Assembly: GCA_900755995.1 (NCBI GenBank)
Contig: CAAEIM010000075.1
Location: forward strand, 1 to 12,952
Direction of reading: 5' to 3'
Length of the DNA: 12,952 bases
Origin: Clostridia bacterium
Lineage (GTDB): Bacteria > Bacillota > Clostridia > Oscillospirales > Acutalibacteraceae
A program made the translations under genes and the position numbers. This document shows positions 6,621 through 12,952 of this stretch, in pieces (the stretch's first letter is position 1; each line of letters opens with the position of its first letter). The notes under the pieces are model-generated. The model was given only the letters and a program-made list of their open reading frames with translations. It had not been told where the DNA came from and searched no databases.

Positions 6621-7472
6621 TCACTCTGAAATAAATTTTCTTAGCTTGTCAATGTTTTTTTTCAAATCTGCTTCGCCCTGTCTGTAAATTTTACTGATAA
6701 TATCAGGGTCGGATTCGGTGCGGCTGATTCCAAGACTTTTTTCAGGCGCAATTATATATACAAGCCCTTGCTTCTCAAGCTCCTTTAATTCGTCAAGCTG
6801 ATTATTATACATTTGCGGACGTCTTAAAAGTGCCTTTGCAAATTCGGGCTTATTTTTGAAACGTTTTGCAGAAACCGAAAGGCTCCTGTCAGCGCTTTTT
6901 CTGTAATCTCTTGCCTGAGTGAGAATTACTATACATTTGTCGCAGCCGTCCTCAAAGGCTCGGCGATACGGAATACTGTCGGTTATGCCGCCGTCGAGAT
7001 ACTCTTTTCCGTCTATTGTGATTGGCTGAAAAAGAAGCGGCAGAGCACAGGTTGCCCTCAGAATTTCAAATCTTCTGTCATAGCGAGATACAGGCACATA
7101 TTCGGTTTTGCCGGTGTTTATGTTAGTCAGAGTAGCTATAACCTCGCCCTTATATTTGGCAAAGGCGTCGTAATCAAAGGGGACAAGCTTGTTCGGAATT
7201 TCGTCCATTATAAAATCAAGGTTAAAATAACAGCGTTTCTTAGGGTTGAGTAGATACCTTGTACCCATATATCTTTTGTCGTGTAAATACTGCGTTCCAA
7301 TGACGTAATTTCTGCCAATTTGCTTTGAAACATAAGAAACTGCATTGGAAATACCTGCGGAAGTACCTATAACATAGTCGGTATAAATATTTTCTCTTAG
7401 CATTTCATCCATAACACCGCAGGAGTAGTAAGTGCGTGCTGCTCCGCCTTCTGCAACAAGTCCAAGCTTCAT
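6621..7472 (-). CDS. patatin-like phospholipase
   Basis: The protein belongs to the patatin-like Ser-Asp lipid acyl hydrolases, presumably acting on phospholipids or other acyl esters in the cytosol or at the membrane; the substrate cannot be told. The nucleophile elbow is GTSAG with Ser38, and the dyad Asp is D160 in LDGGITDSIP. The oxyanion-hole segment near the N terminus reads EGGAARTYYSCG (8-19), where relatives usually have EGGGxRG. The length of 283 residues suits the small bacterial forms with a short C-terminal extension. There is no signal peptide. The start is supported by a perfect AAGGAGG at 7489-7483 with 10 nt to the ATG. The gene diverges from the intact amylase, and no terminator lies between its stop and the tRNA-Pro promoter. 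Confidence 0.9.
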   Translation of the reverse strand: MKLGLVAEGGAARTYYSCGVMDEMLRENIYTDYVIGTSAGISNAVSYVSKQIGRNYVIGTQYLHDKRYMGTRYLLNPKKRCYFNLDFIMDEIPNKLVPFDYDAFAKYKGEVIATLTNINTGKTEYVPVSRYDRRFEILRATCALPLLFQPITIDGKEYLDGGITDSIPYRRAFEDGCDKCIVILTQARDYRKSADRSLSVSAKRFKNKPEFAKALLRRPQMYNNQLDELKELEKQGLVYIIAPEKSLGISRTESDPDIISKIYRQGEADLKKNIDKLRKFISE

Positions 7473-7592
7473 ATTATCACATCCTCCTTAATATTTTACT
7501 ACAATTAAAATAAATTTCAATAAGTATATATTTAAAAATGTTTTGCAGATTAAAATATTACATTGGTATATAAGAAAAAGTGTATAATAAAT

Positions 7593-7637
7593 AGGTGATT
7601 ATTTAGTTGTGCAGCTCTTAAATTAGCTGTTTCACCT
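7593..7637. promoter_or_regulatory. nested inverted repeat between the patatin and amylase genes
   Basis: AGGTGA (7593-7598) is mirrored by TCACCT (7632-7637), and inside it CAGCT (7612-7616) by AGCTG (7625-7629). It lies 72 bp upstream of the amylase -35 box in the 348-bp divergent intergenic region. It could be an operator or an RNA hairpin; the function is unknown. Otherwise 7490-7708 is AT-rich with no gene. Confidence 0.4.
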
Positions 7638-7708
7638 GATATACAATAAAAGTTATGAATATAGCAAAATAGCTAAAAAATTTTTGTAGTTCTTGTGCAA
7701 TAATGATG

Positions 7709-7737
7709 TTGCCAAATTGATACATTTTTGTTATGAT
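7709..7737 (+). promoter_or_regulatory. promoter of the intact amylase gene
   Basis: TTGCCA (7709-7714) and TATGAT (7732-7737) are separated by exactly 17 bp, a good sigma-A promoter. The start near 7744 gives a 5' leader of about 77 nt. The ribosome site AGGAG (7809-7813) is 7 nt before the ATG. Confidence 0.7.
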
Positions 7738-7820
7738 AAAAGCAGCAAAATATATTTTATACGCAAATAAGAATATATAATGCTTTATTTGCGTGTGCTG
7801 AATTATTTAGGAGTGAGAAA

Positions 7821-10343
7821 ATGAACAAGAGAATCATCAGCGCAGTGCTGGCGGCAAGTATGCTTGTTCCGTGTGCTACAACAGCGGTTACAGCCAATGC
7901 GGTTGTTTTAGATGACAATGCTGCTGTATCGTCTAACGATTATGGGTTAACAGACAACATTCAGGACGGTGTAATTCTGCACTGCTTTGACTGGAAGTAC
8001 AATGATATTAAGGCTATGCTTCCTGAAATTGCAGAGGCAGGCTTTACATCAGTCCAGACCTCACCGGCACAGCAGGGTGCAGGCAGAGGTACCTGGTATT
8101 GGCAGTATCAGCCATTGGGATTTTATATAGGCAACACTGAGCTTGGTTCAAAGGCAGATCTTCAGTCGCTTTGTGATGAAGCCGAGAAGTACGGAATAAA
8201 GGTTGTTGTCGATGCAATTGCAAACCATTTGGCAGGTGACCACTCGAATATCGAGGAGGATTTAAAGCCATCGCAGTATTGGCATAATTACAATGGCGGT
8301 ATTGACTGGAAAAATCGCTGGCAGGTAACCCACGGAAGCATCGGTATGCCTGATATGGCTACAGAGAACTCTTATGTTCAGCAAAAGGCTGTTAATTATT
8401 TAAAAGAGTTAAAATCAGTAGGTGTAGACGGTATTCGTTGGGATACTGCAAAGCACATAGGACTTCCGAGTGAGGACGATAATTTCTGGCCGTCGGTAGC
8501 GTCGGTAGACCTTTACCAGTACGGCGAAATTCTGGGTGGCCCTGACGACCGAGAAACAGGCAACGAAGGACTTATGAAGGAGTACACAAATTATCTCACC
8601 GTAACAGACAGTAACTACGGCAAAACACTCCGTGATTCTTTTAATTCAGGCAATGCGCCGGGTTCATTTGGTAACTGGGTTGCCCGTGGTATTTCAAACG
8701 ATAAGCTTATTTACTGGGGCGAAAGCCACGATACATGGTCAAACAATAAGGACTGGGGCTATTCAAATGATATGAGCCAGAACGTTATTGACCGTGCATA
8801 CGCAGTAGCGGCAAGCCGCAACAAAATTACTGCACTTTATTTCTCTCGTCCTTCATCTAAAAATAAAGAAGATATTAAATTAGGTGTTAAGGGCAGCACT
8901 CACTTTACAAGCCCTGAGGTTGCAGAGGTAAATAAGTTCCACAACGCTATGAACGGCAAGGCTGACTATTACAAGGTTTCAAACGGATGCAGCGTAATCA
9001 CACGTCAGGGCGGCGGCGCTATAATTGTAAAGGGCAGCGGCAGCGGCAACGTATCTGTAGAAAACGGCGGCGGCTATGCAAAGCCGGGTACATACAAAGA
9101 CCAGGTTTCAGGCAATACATTTACAGTTACCGAAACTACAATCAGCGGACAGATAGGTTCAAGCGGTATCGCTGTAATCTATGACGCAGTACCTCCAACT
9201 CCAAAGCCAAGTGTAAGTGTAACTCCGGGTTCAACCTCATACGAAACAGATACACTCACTCTTACACTCAACGCCAAAAATACAACAAACGCACAGTATT
9301 CTGTTGACGGCGGAAGCTATCAGTCATATTCAGACGGAAAAACTATAACAATTGGTTCAGGTGCTGCATACGGCACAAAAACCACAGTAGTTCTTAAAGC
9401 AAGCAATGAGTACGGTACTTCCGAAGAAACCTATACCTATACAAAGGTTGACCCGTCAGCGGCGCAGAGAGTATACTTTGATAATTCATCATACAACTGG
9501 TCAAACGTATATGCTTACATCTATAAAGATAAGACAGAAAGCACAAAGTGGCCCGGAACAAGGATGACTCTTGATTCATCAACCGGCTACTATGTAATTG
9601 AAATTGACGATGCTTTTTCAGACGGTGCTATAATCTTCAGCGACGGCACAAACTCAGCAGATAAGCGTTATCCTGCTGACCAGCAGCCGGGACTTGAGCT
9701 TGAGGGCAAGACAAAAATCTTTAAGGCAAATCATAAATTTGAAGATTATCAGCCTGTAAATCCAACAACTCCGACTACCCCAACAACACCTACCACTCCT
9801 CCCGGAGAAAAGGTTCTTCTCGGTGATGTAAATCAGGATGGAAGCATTTCTATAAGCGATGTTACAGAGGTTCAGCTCTATCTCAACGAAATGACTACCT
9901 TCTCCAAGAATCAGCAGACTGCAGCTGATGTAAATCAGGACAAGTCTATTGATATTATGGACGCAACATATATTATGCTGTATCTTGTGAAAGATCCGAG
10001 CAGCAAGGCTAAGGTTGGTCAGTATGTAGGCGGCGGTCAGCCGACAACAAATCCGACAACACCTACAACGCATCCTATAAGCAGCACTACTGTTTATTTC
10101 AAGAACACTTCTAACTTCAGCAATCCAACAGCTTACTACTGGAGTGATTCTAACACAACAATGACAACATGGCCGGGCAAGGCTATGACCAAGGTTTCCG
10201 GCGATGTTTACAGCATTGAGCTTCCGGAAGAAGCTGAATTTATCGTCTTCAGCGACAACGGCCCAAACAAGACCGGTGACCTTACAATTCCGGGATTTGG
10301 CCAGATTTATTCAGGCGGTAATTGGTTTGCATACAACGGATAA
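7821..10343 (+). CDS. secreted dockerin-bearing alpha-amylase (GH13, AmyE type)
   Basis: The enzyme should cut internal alpha-1,4 bonds of starch outside the cell and dock on a cohesin scaffold. A signal peptide (about 1-27) is followed by a GH13 domain (46-365) that aligns in order with my recollection of Bacillus subtilis AmyE. Catalytic residues are nucleophile D208 (GIRWDTAKH), acid/base E236 (YQYGEIL) and D304 (ESHDT), with H136 in DAIANH. Then come the C domain (370-456), an Ig-like domain (465-543), a CBM26-type module (548-640), a PT linker, a dockerin (667-725) with calcium loops DVNQDGSISISD (669-680) and DVNQDKSIDIMD (703-714), a second PT linker, and a second CBM26-like module (756-840). 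It has no membrane anchor. The family resembles GH13_28. At 840 residues it is longer than AmyE (about 660) through the dockerin and last module. Confidence 0.95.
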   Translation: MNKRIISAVLAASMLVPCATTAVTANAVVLDDNAAVSSNDYGLTDNIQDGVILHCFDWKYNDIKAMLPEIAEAGFTSVQTSPAQQGAGRGTWYWQYQPLGFYIGNTELGSKADLQSLCDEAEKYGIKVVVDAIANHLAGDHSNIEEDLKPSQYWHNYNGGIDWKNRWQVTHGSIGMPDMATENSYVQQKAVNYLKELKSVGVDGIRWDTAKHIGLPSEDDNFWPSVASVDLYQYGEILGGPDDRETGNEGLMKEYTNYLTVTDSNYGKTLRDSFNSGNAPGSFGNWVARGISNDKLIYWGESHDTWSNNKDWGYSNDMSQNVIDRAYAVAASRNKITALYFSRPSSKNKEDIKLGVKGSTHFTSPEVAEVNKFHNAMNGKADYYKVSNGCSVITRQGGGAIIVKGSGSGNVSVENGGGYAKPGTYKDQVSGNTFTVTETTISGQIGSSGIAVIYDAVPPTPKPSVSVTPGSTSYETDTLTLTLNAKNTTNAQYSVDGGSYQSYSDGKTITIGSGAAYGTKTTVVLKASNEYGTSEETYTYTKVDPSAAQRVYFDNSSYNWSNVYAYIYKDKTESTKWPGTRMTLDSSTGYYVIEIDDAFSDGAIIFSDGTNSADKRYPADQQPGLELEGKTKIFKANHKFEDYQPVNPTTPTTPTTPTTPPGEKVLLGDVNQDGSISISDVTEVQLYLNEMTTFSKNQQTAADVNQDKSIDIMDATYIMLYLVKDPSSKAKVGQYVGGGQPTTNPTTPTTHPISSTTVYFKNTSNFSNPTAYYWSDSNTTMTTWPGKAMTKVSGDVYSIELPEEAEFIVFSDNGPNKTGDLTIPGFGQIYSGGNWFAYNG

Positions 10344-10360
10344 AATCTTCACAACAGAGT

Positions 10361-10391
10361 CAACCCCCTCGTAATTGAGGGGGTTGTTTTT
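10361..10391 (+). terminator. terminator of the amylase gene
   Basis: CAACCCCCTC (10361-10370) pairs perfectly with GAGGGGGTTG (10377-10386) over loop GTAATT, followed by TTTTT. It begins 17 bp after the amylase stop. The minus strand has no T run, so it acts in one direction. Confidence 0.92.
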
Positions 10392-10487
10392 GACTTATGG
10401 GAAATTGCTTGGCAGAAATCGGATACAGGATTACAGCTTTATATGCTGCTGTCCGCCTCCCCGCCTGCCCTTTTTACACGTTATTGA

Positions 10488-10604
10488 TTAGCAGCCGCAG
10501 CCACAACCGTTTGAAGACTCGTTTCCGCCGCAGCAAGCGAGGATAACGATAAGGATGATTATCCAAGAGCAGCAGTTGTTGCCGTTACCAAAAAAGTTAC
10601 ACAT
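10488..10604 (-). CDS. 38-residue Cys-rich membrane micro-protein
   Basis: A short ORF starts at ATG 10604-10602 with a strong AAAGGAGG ribosome site (10621-10614) 9 nt upstream and its own promoter. It ends at TAA 10490-10488. The protein has eight Cys among 38 residues. An N-terminal MCNFFGNGNNCC is followed by one hydrophobic segment SWIIILIVILA (13-23), then CCGG and a tail that ends NGCGCGC. I infer a single membrane span with Cys clusters on both sides, perhaps for metal or thiol chemistry. Similar short Cys-rich proteins in Clostridia are, as I recall, annotated only as high-cysteine or hypothetical proteins. The function is unknown. It lies between convergent amylase and leuA transcription units but reads in the leuA direction. 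No clear terminator is seen after it. Confidence 0.75.
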   Translation of the reverse strand: MCNFFGNGNNCCSWIIILIVILACCGGNESSNGCGCGC

Positions 10605-10634
10605 TTGCGTTTGCCTCCTTTCCGTTTACACTAC

Positions 10635-10663
10635 ATTATATTTCATTTATTAAAATGTGTTAC
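10635..10663 (-). promoter_or_regulatory. promoter of the Cys-rich micro-ORF
   Basis: On the minus strand a perfect TATAAT (10640-10635) lies 17 bp from GTAACA (10663-10658), a 4/6 match to the -35 consensus. The start near 10628 is just before the ribosome site. Confidence 0.6.
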
Positions 10664-10682
10664 AAAGGAAAGAAGATTTAAT

Positions 10683-10715
10683 AAAAAAGGTGCAGTTAAT
10701 TAAAACCGCACCTTT
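10683..10715 (-). terminator. terminator of leuA
   Basis: GCACCTTT (10708-10715) and AAAGGTGC (10686-10693) pair, with an inner GTT/AAC extension. On the minus strand the stem is followed by TTTTTTATT. It begins 9 bp after the leuA stop. Confidence 0.85.
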
Positions 10716-10723
10716 GCTTTGTG

Positions 10724-12406
10724 TTATTTATTCATTTCAGCTCTGTTTATTGCGTTAAGTACACCGAGTACAGAGGCAACATTTACGTTTGAGTCTATGC
10801 CAATGCCGAAGATGTTTTCTCCGTCCGGCTTTTTAAGCTCAATATAAGAAACAGCCTTAGAGTCTGAACCCTGAGAAATTGCGTGCTGATTGTAAGAGAT
10901 GAATTCGTATTTATCAAGACCAAACTGCTTAATCGCATTAAAGAATGCGTCTATCGGGCCGTTGCCCCTGCCGTTGAGTAAAACCTCATCTTTTCCGTCG
11001 ATTATCATTCTGCCCTTAAAATGAACGTAATCGTTACCGTTTTCGCTTTCGTCATAAATTCTGCGCTTCGTGAGAGTATACTTTTGATTAGCTTCAAGGT
11101 AGTTTTCGCTAAACACGTCAAAAAGCTCTTTTGGAATAAGCTCTCTGCCAAGCTCCTCACATTTCTTTTGAACAAGCTTAGAAAATTCAGGATGCATTTT
11201 CTTTGGCAAATCATATCCGAAGCTGTGGCTCATAACAAAAGCTGCACCGCCCTTGCCGGACTGAGAGTTAATTCTGATGATAGGCTCGTACTCTCTGCCA
11301 ACATCGGCAGGGTCAATCGGAAGATAAGGAATTTCCCAGTATTCTGTACCGCTGTCTTTTATATACTGCATACCTTTATTGATGGCGTCCTGGTGTGAGC
11401 CGGAAAAAGCGGTGAATACAAGCTCTCCGATGTATGGCTGGCGAGGATTAATCTTCATATCTGTGCATCTCTCGTAGATTTCTCTGAGCTTTGGGAGCTT
11501 GGAGAAGTCGAGCTTAGGGTCAACGCCCTGAGTAAACATATTGAGTCCCATTGTAACAATGTCAAGGTTACCGGTTCTTTCACCGTTTCCAAAGAGAGTG
11601 CCCTCCACACGCTCTGCACCGGCAAGAAGTGCCAGCTCACCTGAAGCAACGCCGGTTCCTCTGTCATTGTGCGGGTGCAGGCTGATTATGCAAGCCTCTC
11701 TGTTTTTTATGTTTTTAATAAAATATTCGACCTGATCGGCATAAGTGTTCGGGGTGCACATCTCAACAGTGTTGGGGAGATTGAGAATTACCGGGTTTTC
11801 TTTTGTAGAGCCGAGCGCCTCCATTACCTTGTCACAGATATAAACGGAGTTTTCAACCTCTGTTCCACTAAAGCTTTCTGGAGAATATTCAAATCTGATG
11901 TTGGTGTCGCCCGAATACTCGTCTGTAAGCTGCTTTATGAGCTTTGCACCCTCAACGGCAATTTGAGTAACGCCCTCCATATCGGTTTTGAATACAACCT
12001 TTCTCTGTAAGGTTGATGTGGAATTGTAAAAATGAATTATAACATTCTTCGCACCCTTTACAGCCTCAAAGGTTTTGCGAATAAGATGTTCTCTTGCCTG
12101 AACAAGTACCTGAATAGTAACGTCATCGGGAATATGATTACCCTCAATAAGCTCACGACAGATTTCATATTCGGTTTCAGATGCGCTTGGAAAGCCGATT
12201 TCAATTTCCTTAAAGCCCATATCGCAGAGGGTGTGGAAAAACTCAAGCTTTTCTTCCATATTCATAGGGTCAACAAGAGCCTGATTGCCGTCACGAAGGT
12301 CAACACTGCACCATACAGGAGCTTTTGTAATTACATTATTAGGCCATTGTCTGTTTTCAAGTTTAATTTGTTGGAAAGGGATATACTTTTCAAATCCTGG
12401 TTTCAT
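10724..12406 (-). CDS. leuA: 2-isopropylmalate synthase
   Basis: LeuA condenses 2-oxoisovalerate with acetyl-CoA to 2-isopropylmalate, the committed step of leucine synthesis. Residues about 30-300 form the DRE-TIM barrel. VDLRDGNQAL (35-44) carries the metal-binding Asp and catalytic Arg, SLHPHNDRG (242-250) supplies the metal ligands H244 and H246, and GNGERTGN (273-280) is typical. The C-terminal part (about 430-560) is the LeuA allosteric domain that binds leucine; GRGNGPIDA and SQGSDSKAVSYIEL lie in it. The N terminus (FEKYIPFQQIKLENRQWP) and the length of 560 match the long, yeast/actinobacterial-like class. AGGAGG (12420-12415) lies 8 nt before the ATG. It stands alone behind a T-box leader, so no other leu gene is visible here. 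Confidence 0.96.
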   Translation of the reverse strand: MKPGFEKYIPFQQIKLENRQWPNNVITKAPVWCSVDLRDGNQALVDPMNMEEKLEFFHTLCDMGFKEIEIGFPSASETEYEICRELIEGNHIPDDVTIQVLVQAREHLIRKTFEAVKGAKNVIIHFYNSTSTLQRKVVFKTDMEGVTQIAVEGAKLIKQLTDEYSGDTNIRFEYSPESFSGTEVENSVYICDKVMEALGSTKENPVILNLPNTVEMCTPNTYADQVEYFIKNIKNREACIISLHPHNDRGTGVASGELALLAGAERVEGTLFGNGERTGNLDIVTMGLNMFTQGVDPKLDFSKLPKLREIYERCTDMKINPRQPYIGELVFTAFSGSHQDAINKGMQYIKDSGTEYWEIPYLPIDPADVGREYEPIIRINSQSGKGGAAFVMSHSFGYDLPKKMHPEFSKLVQKKCEELGRELIPKELFDVFSENYLEANQKYTLTKRRIYDESENGNDYVHFKGRMIIDGKDEVLLNGRGNGPIDAFFNAIKQFGLDKYEFISYNQHAISQGSDSKAVSYIELKKPDGENIFGIGIDSNVNVASVLGVLNAINRAEMNK

Positions 12407-12432
12407 ATTAAGTGCCTCCTATTTTATTGCAC

Positions 12433-12697
12433 AAAAAATCGCCCCTAAAAAGGGACGAATAAAATCCGTGGTACCACCCAAATTTAGACACATATCACTA
12501 TGTGCCCCTTACAGACTTCAAACAAAGTCTTGACCGATAACGCAGTCAGGCGTTTCGCATTACATAATTTCACACGAAAAACTCGGGGATGAGCTATACA
12601 TATAAAGGATAACACAGCTTTTCACCGTACAGCTGCTCTCTTGAGATATGCCTTAATATCTTGTTCCCGTCATCGCTTTTAGAGGGATTTATTTGTT
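12433..12697 (-). promoter_or_regulatory. T-box riboswitch leader of leuA (tRNA-Leu sensing)
   Basis: The leader carries the canonical T-box GGGTGGTACCACGGA (12479-12465), whose UGGU pairs with the ACCA end of uncharged tRNA; U here fits discriminator A73 of tRNA-Leu. Stem I begins with GCGATGACGGGAA and has a distal GGTGAAAAGC loop. ATATTAAGG and CCTTTATAT can form its middle stem, and CTC at 12593-12591, just before ATC that pairs with GAT, is the likely specifier (Leu). Two more hairpins are at 12530-12513 and 12506-12487. The intrinsic terminator TCGTCCC/GGGGCGA (12458-12439) with six T (12438-12433) competes with the antiterminator. Uncharged tRNA-Leu should let transcription into leuA proceed. 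Confidence 0.93.
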
Positions 12698-12703
12698 ATT
12701 CCT

Positions 12704-12732
12704 ATTATATAGAGAATAAAATGTTTTGTCAA
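12704..12732 (-). promoter_or_regulatory. consensus promoter of the leuA T-box transcript
   Basis: On the minus strand TTGACA (12732-12727) and TATAAT (12709-12704) are both perfect and 17 bp apart. Transcription should begin near 12697. Such strength fits control by attenuation in the leader and not at initiation. Confidence 0.9.
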
Positions 12733-12835
12733 GGATTAAAATAAATTAATATGTAATTATTATTTAGAGGGTGTAGTGCATAGAAATCTCAGTGAAGGAG
12801 ATAATATAATAAGAATAGAAATTATAGCCAATTTG

Positions 12836-12903
12836 AAAAAATTAAAAAAATTCAAAAAAATTTGAAAAAAGGGGTTGCAATTTGGGAAAAGGCGTGATAT
12901 AAT
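12836..12903 (+). promoter_or_regulatory. strong outward promoter with phased A-tracts
   Basis: TTGCAA (12875-12880) and a perfect TATAAT (12898-12903) are 17 bp apart, with an extended TGA before the -10 (12895-12897). Directly upstream lie four A-tracts at 12836-12841, 12844-12850, 12854-12860 and 12865-12870, spaced about one helical turn, as in UP elements or bent DNA. The start near 12910 is followed by a small hairpin CGCTT/AAGCG (12913-12927). The product lies outside the window; the layout suggests a stable RNA operon. The 12733-12835 stretch before it is AT-rich and holds no gene I can support. Confidence 0.75.
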
Positions 12904-12952
12904 AACATTCGTCGCTTGAGGAAAGCGGTCAAAACAGAAGAGAGCAAGGCAC

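Noticed and set aside
7493..7520. TTGAAA-16-TAAAAT promoter for the patatin-like gene on the minus strand
   Set aside because: The implied start would fall inside its AAGGAGG ribosome site, so the match probably reflects AT-rich sequence. The true promoter is not clear.
7564..7588. TTGGTA and TATAAT as an upstream plus-strand promoter
   Set aside because: The spacing is only 14 bp, too short for sigma-A, and a better promoter exists at 7709-7737.
11021..12448. Several plus-strand ORFs of 64 to 138 codons within leuA
   Set aside because: They are antisense to a clearly coding gene, lack ribosome sites and show composition unlike real proteins.
12285..12533. Plus-strand ORF of 82 codons over the start of leuA and its leader
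   Set aside because: It runs antisense through leuA and the T-box; the open frame follows from structured non-coding sequence.
12913..12952. Resemblance of GAGGAAAG and AGAGAGCAA to RNase P RNA
   Set aside because: The words are short and in the wrong context and spacing for the RNase P core. The RNA after this promoter cannot be named from 40 bases.
1..12952. CRISPR arrays, insertion sequences, prophage or attachment sites
   Set aside because: No regularly spaced repeats, transposase or integrase motifs or terminal inverted repeats with target duplications were seen. The tRNA genes have no duplicated 3' ends nearby.

Overview
The window looks like chromosome of a low-GC Gram-positive anaerobe of the Clostridia, most likely a Ruminococcus close to R. 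bromii. The grounds are strong AGGAGG ribosome sites, sigma-A type promoters, tRNA genes with encoded CCA, a leucine T-box, and a secreted AmyE-type alpha-amylase carrying a dockerin and CBM26-like starch-binding modules. Dockerin-bearing amylases are the mark of the amylosome known from R. bromii. The assignment is an inference from content; no search was possible.

Region 1 (1-4844, + strand) is a tight housekeeping run: the tail of an unidentified gene, prfA (release factor 1), a long Sua5-type threonylcarbamoyl-AMP synthase, coaE (probably TTG start), a membrane-anchored lytic transglycosylase and an M18 aminopeptidase. Several neighbours overlap or nearly touch. A 25-bp direct repeat spans the aminopeptidase stop. 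Then comes tRNA-Arg(ACG) with its own promoter, a leader hairpin and a terminator.

Region 2 (5073-6600) is a decayed locus. A first AmyE-type amylase gene keeps its ribosome site, signal peptide and N-terminal part. It has an internal deletion of about 20 nt that shifts the frame, and it is then cut off and joined directly to the C-terminal part of a Crp/Fnr-type regulator. A strong terminator follows. On the minus strand sits tRNA-Pro(GGG) with a consensus promoter and its own terminator.

Region 3 (6621-10391) holds a patatin-like phospholipase gene on the minus strand, divergent from an intact 840-residue amylase on the plus strand. The amylase order is signal peptide, GH13 catalytic domain, C domain, Ig-like domain, CBM26, PT linker, dockerin, PT linker, second CBM26-like module. 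The dead and intact amylase genes share near-identical patches separated by diverged ones.

Region 4 (10392-12732, minus strand) has a 38-residue Cys-rich membrane micro-ORF with its own promoter, then leuA (2-isopropylmalate synthase, long type) behind a T-box leader with a perfect TTGACA-17-TATAAT promoter. The probable specifier codon is CUC (Leu).

The window ends (12836-12952, + strand) with phased A-tracts and a strong extended -10 promoter firing out of the window, a layout typical of stable-RNA operons. I see no CRISPR array, insertion sequence or phage gene.
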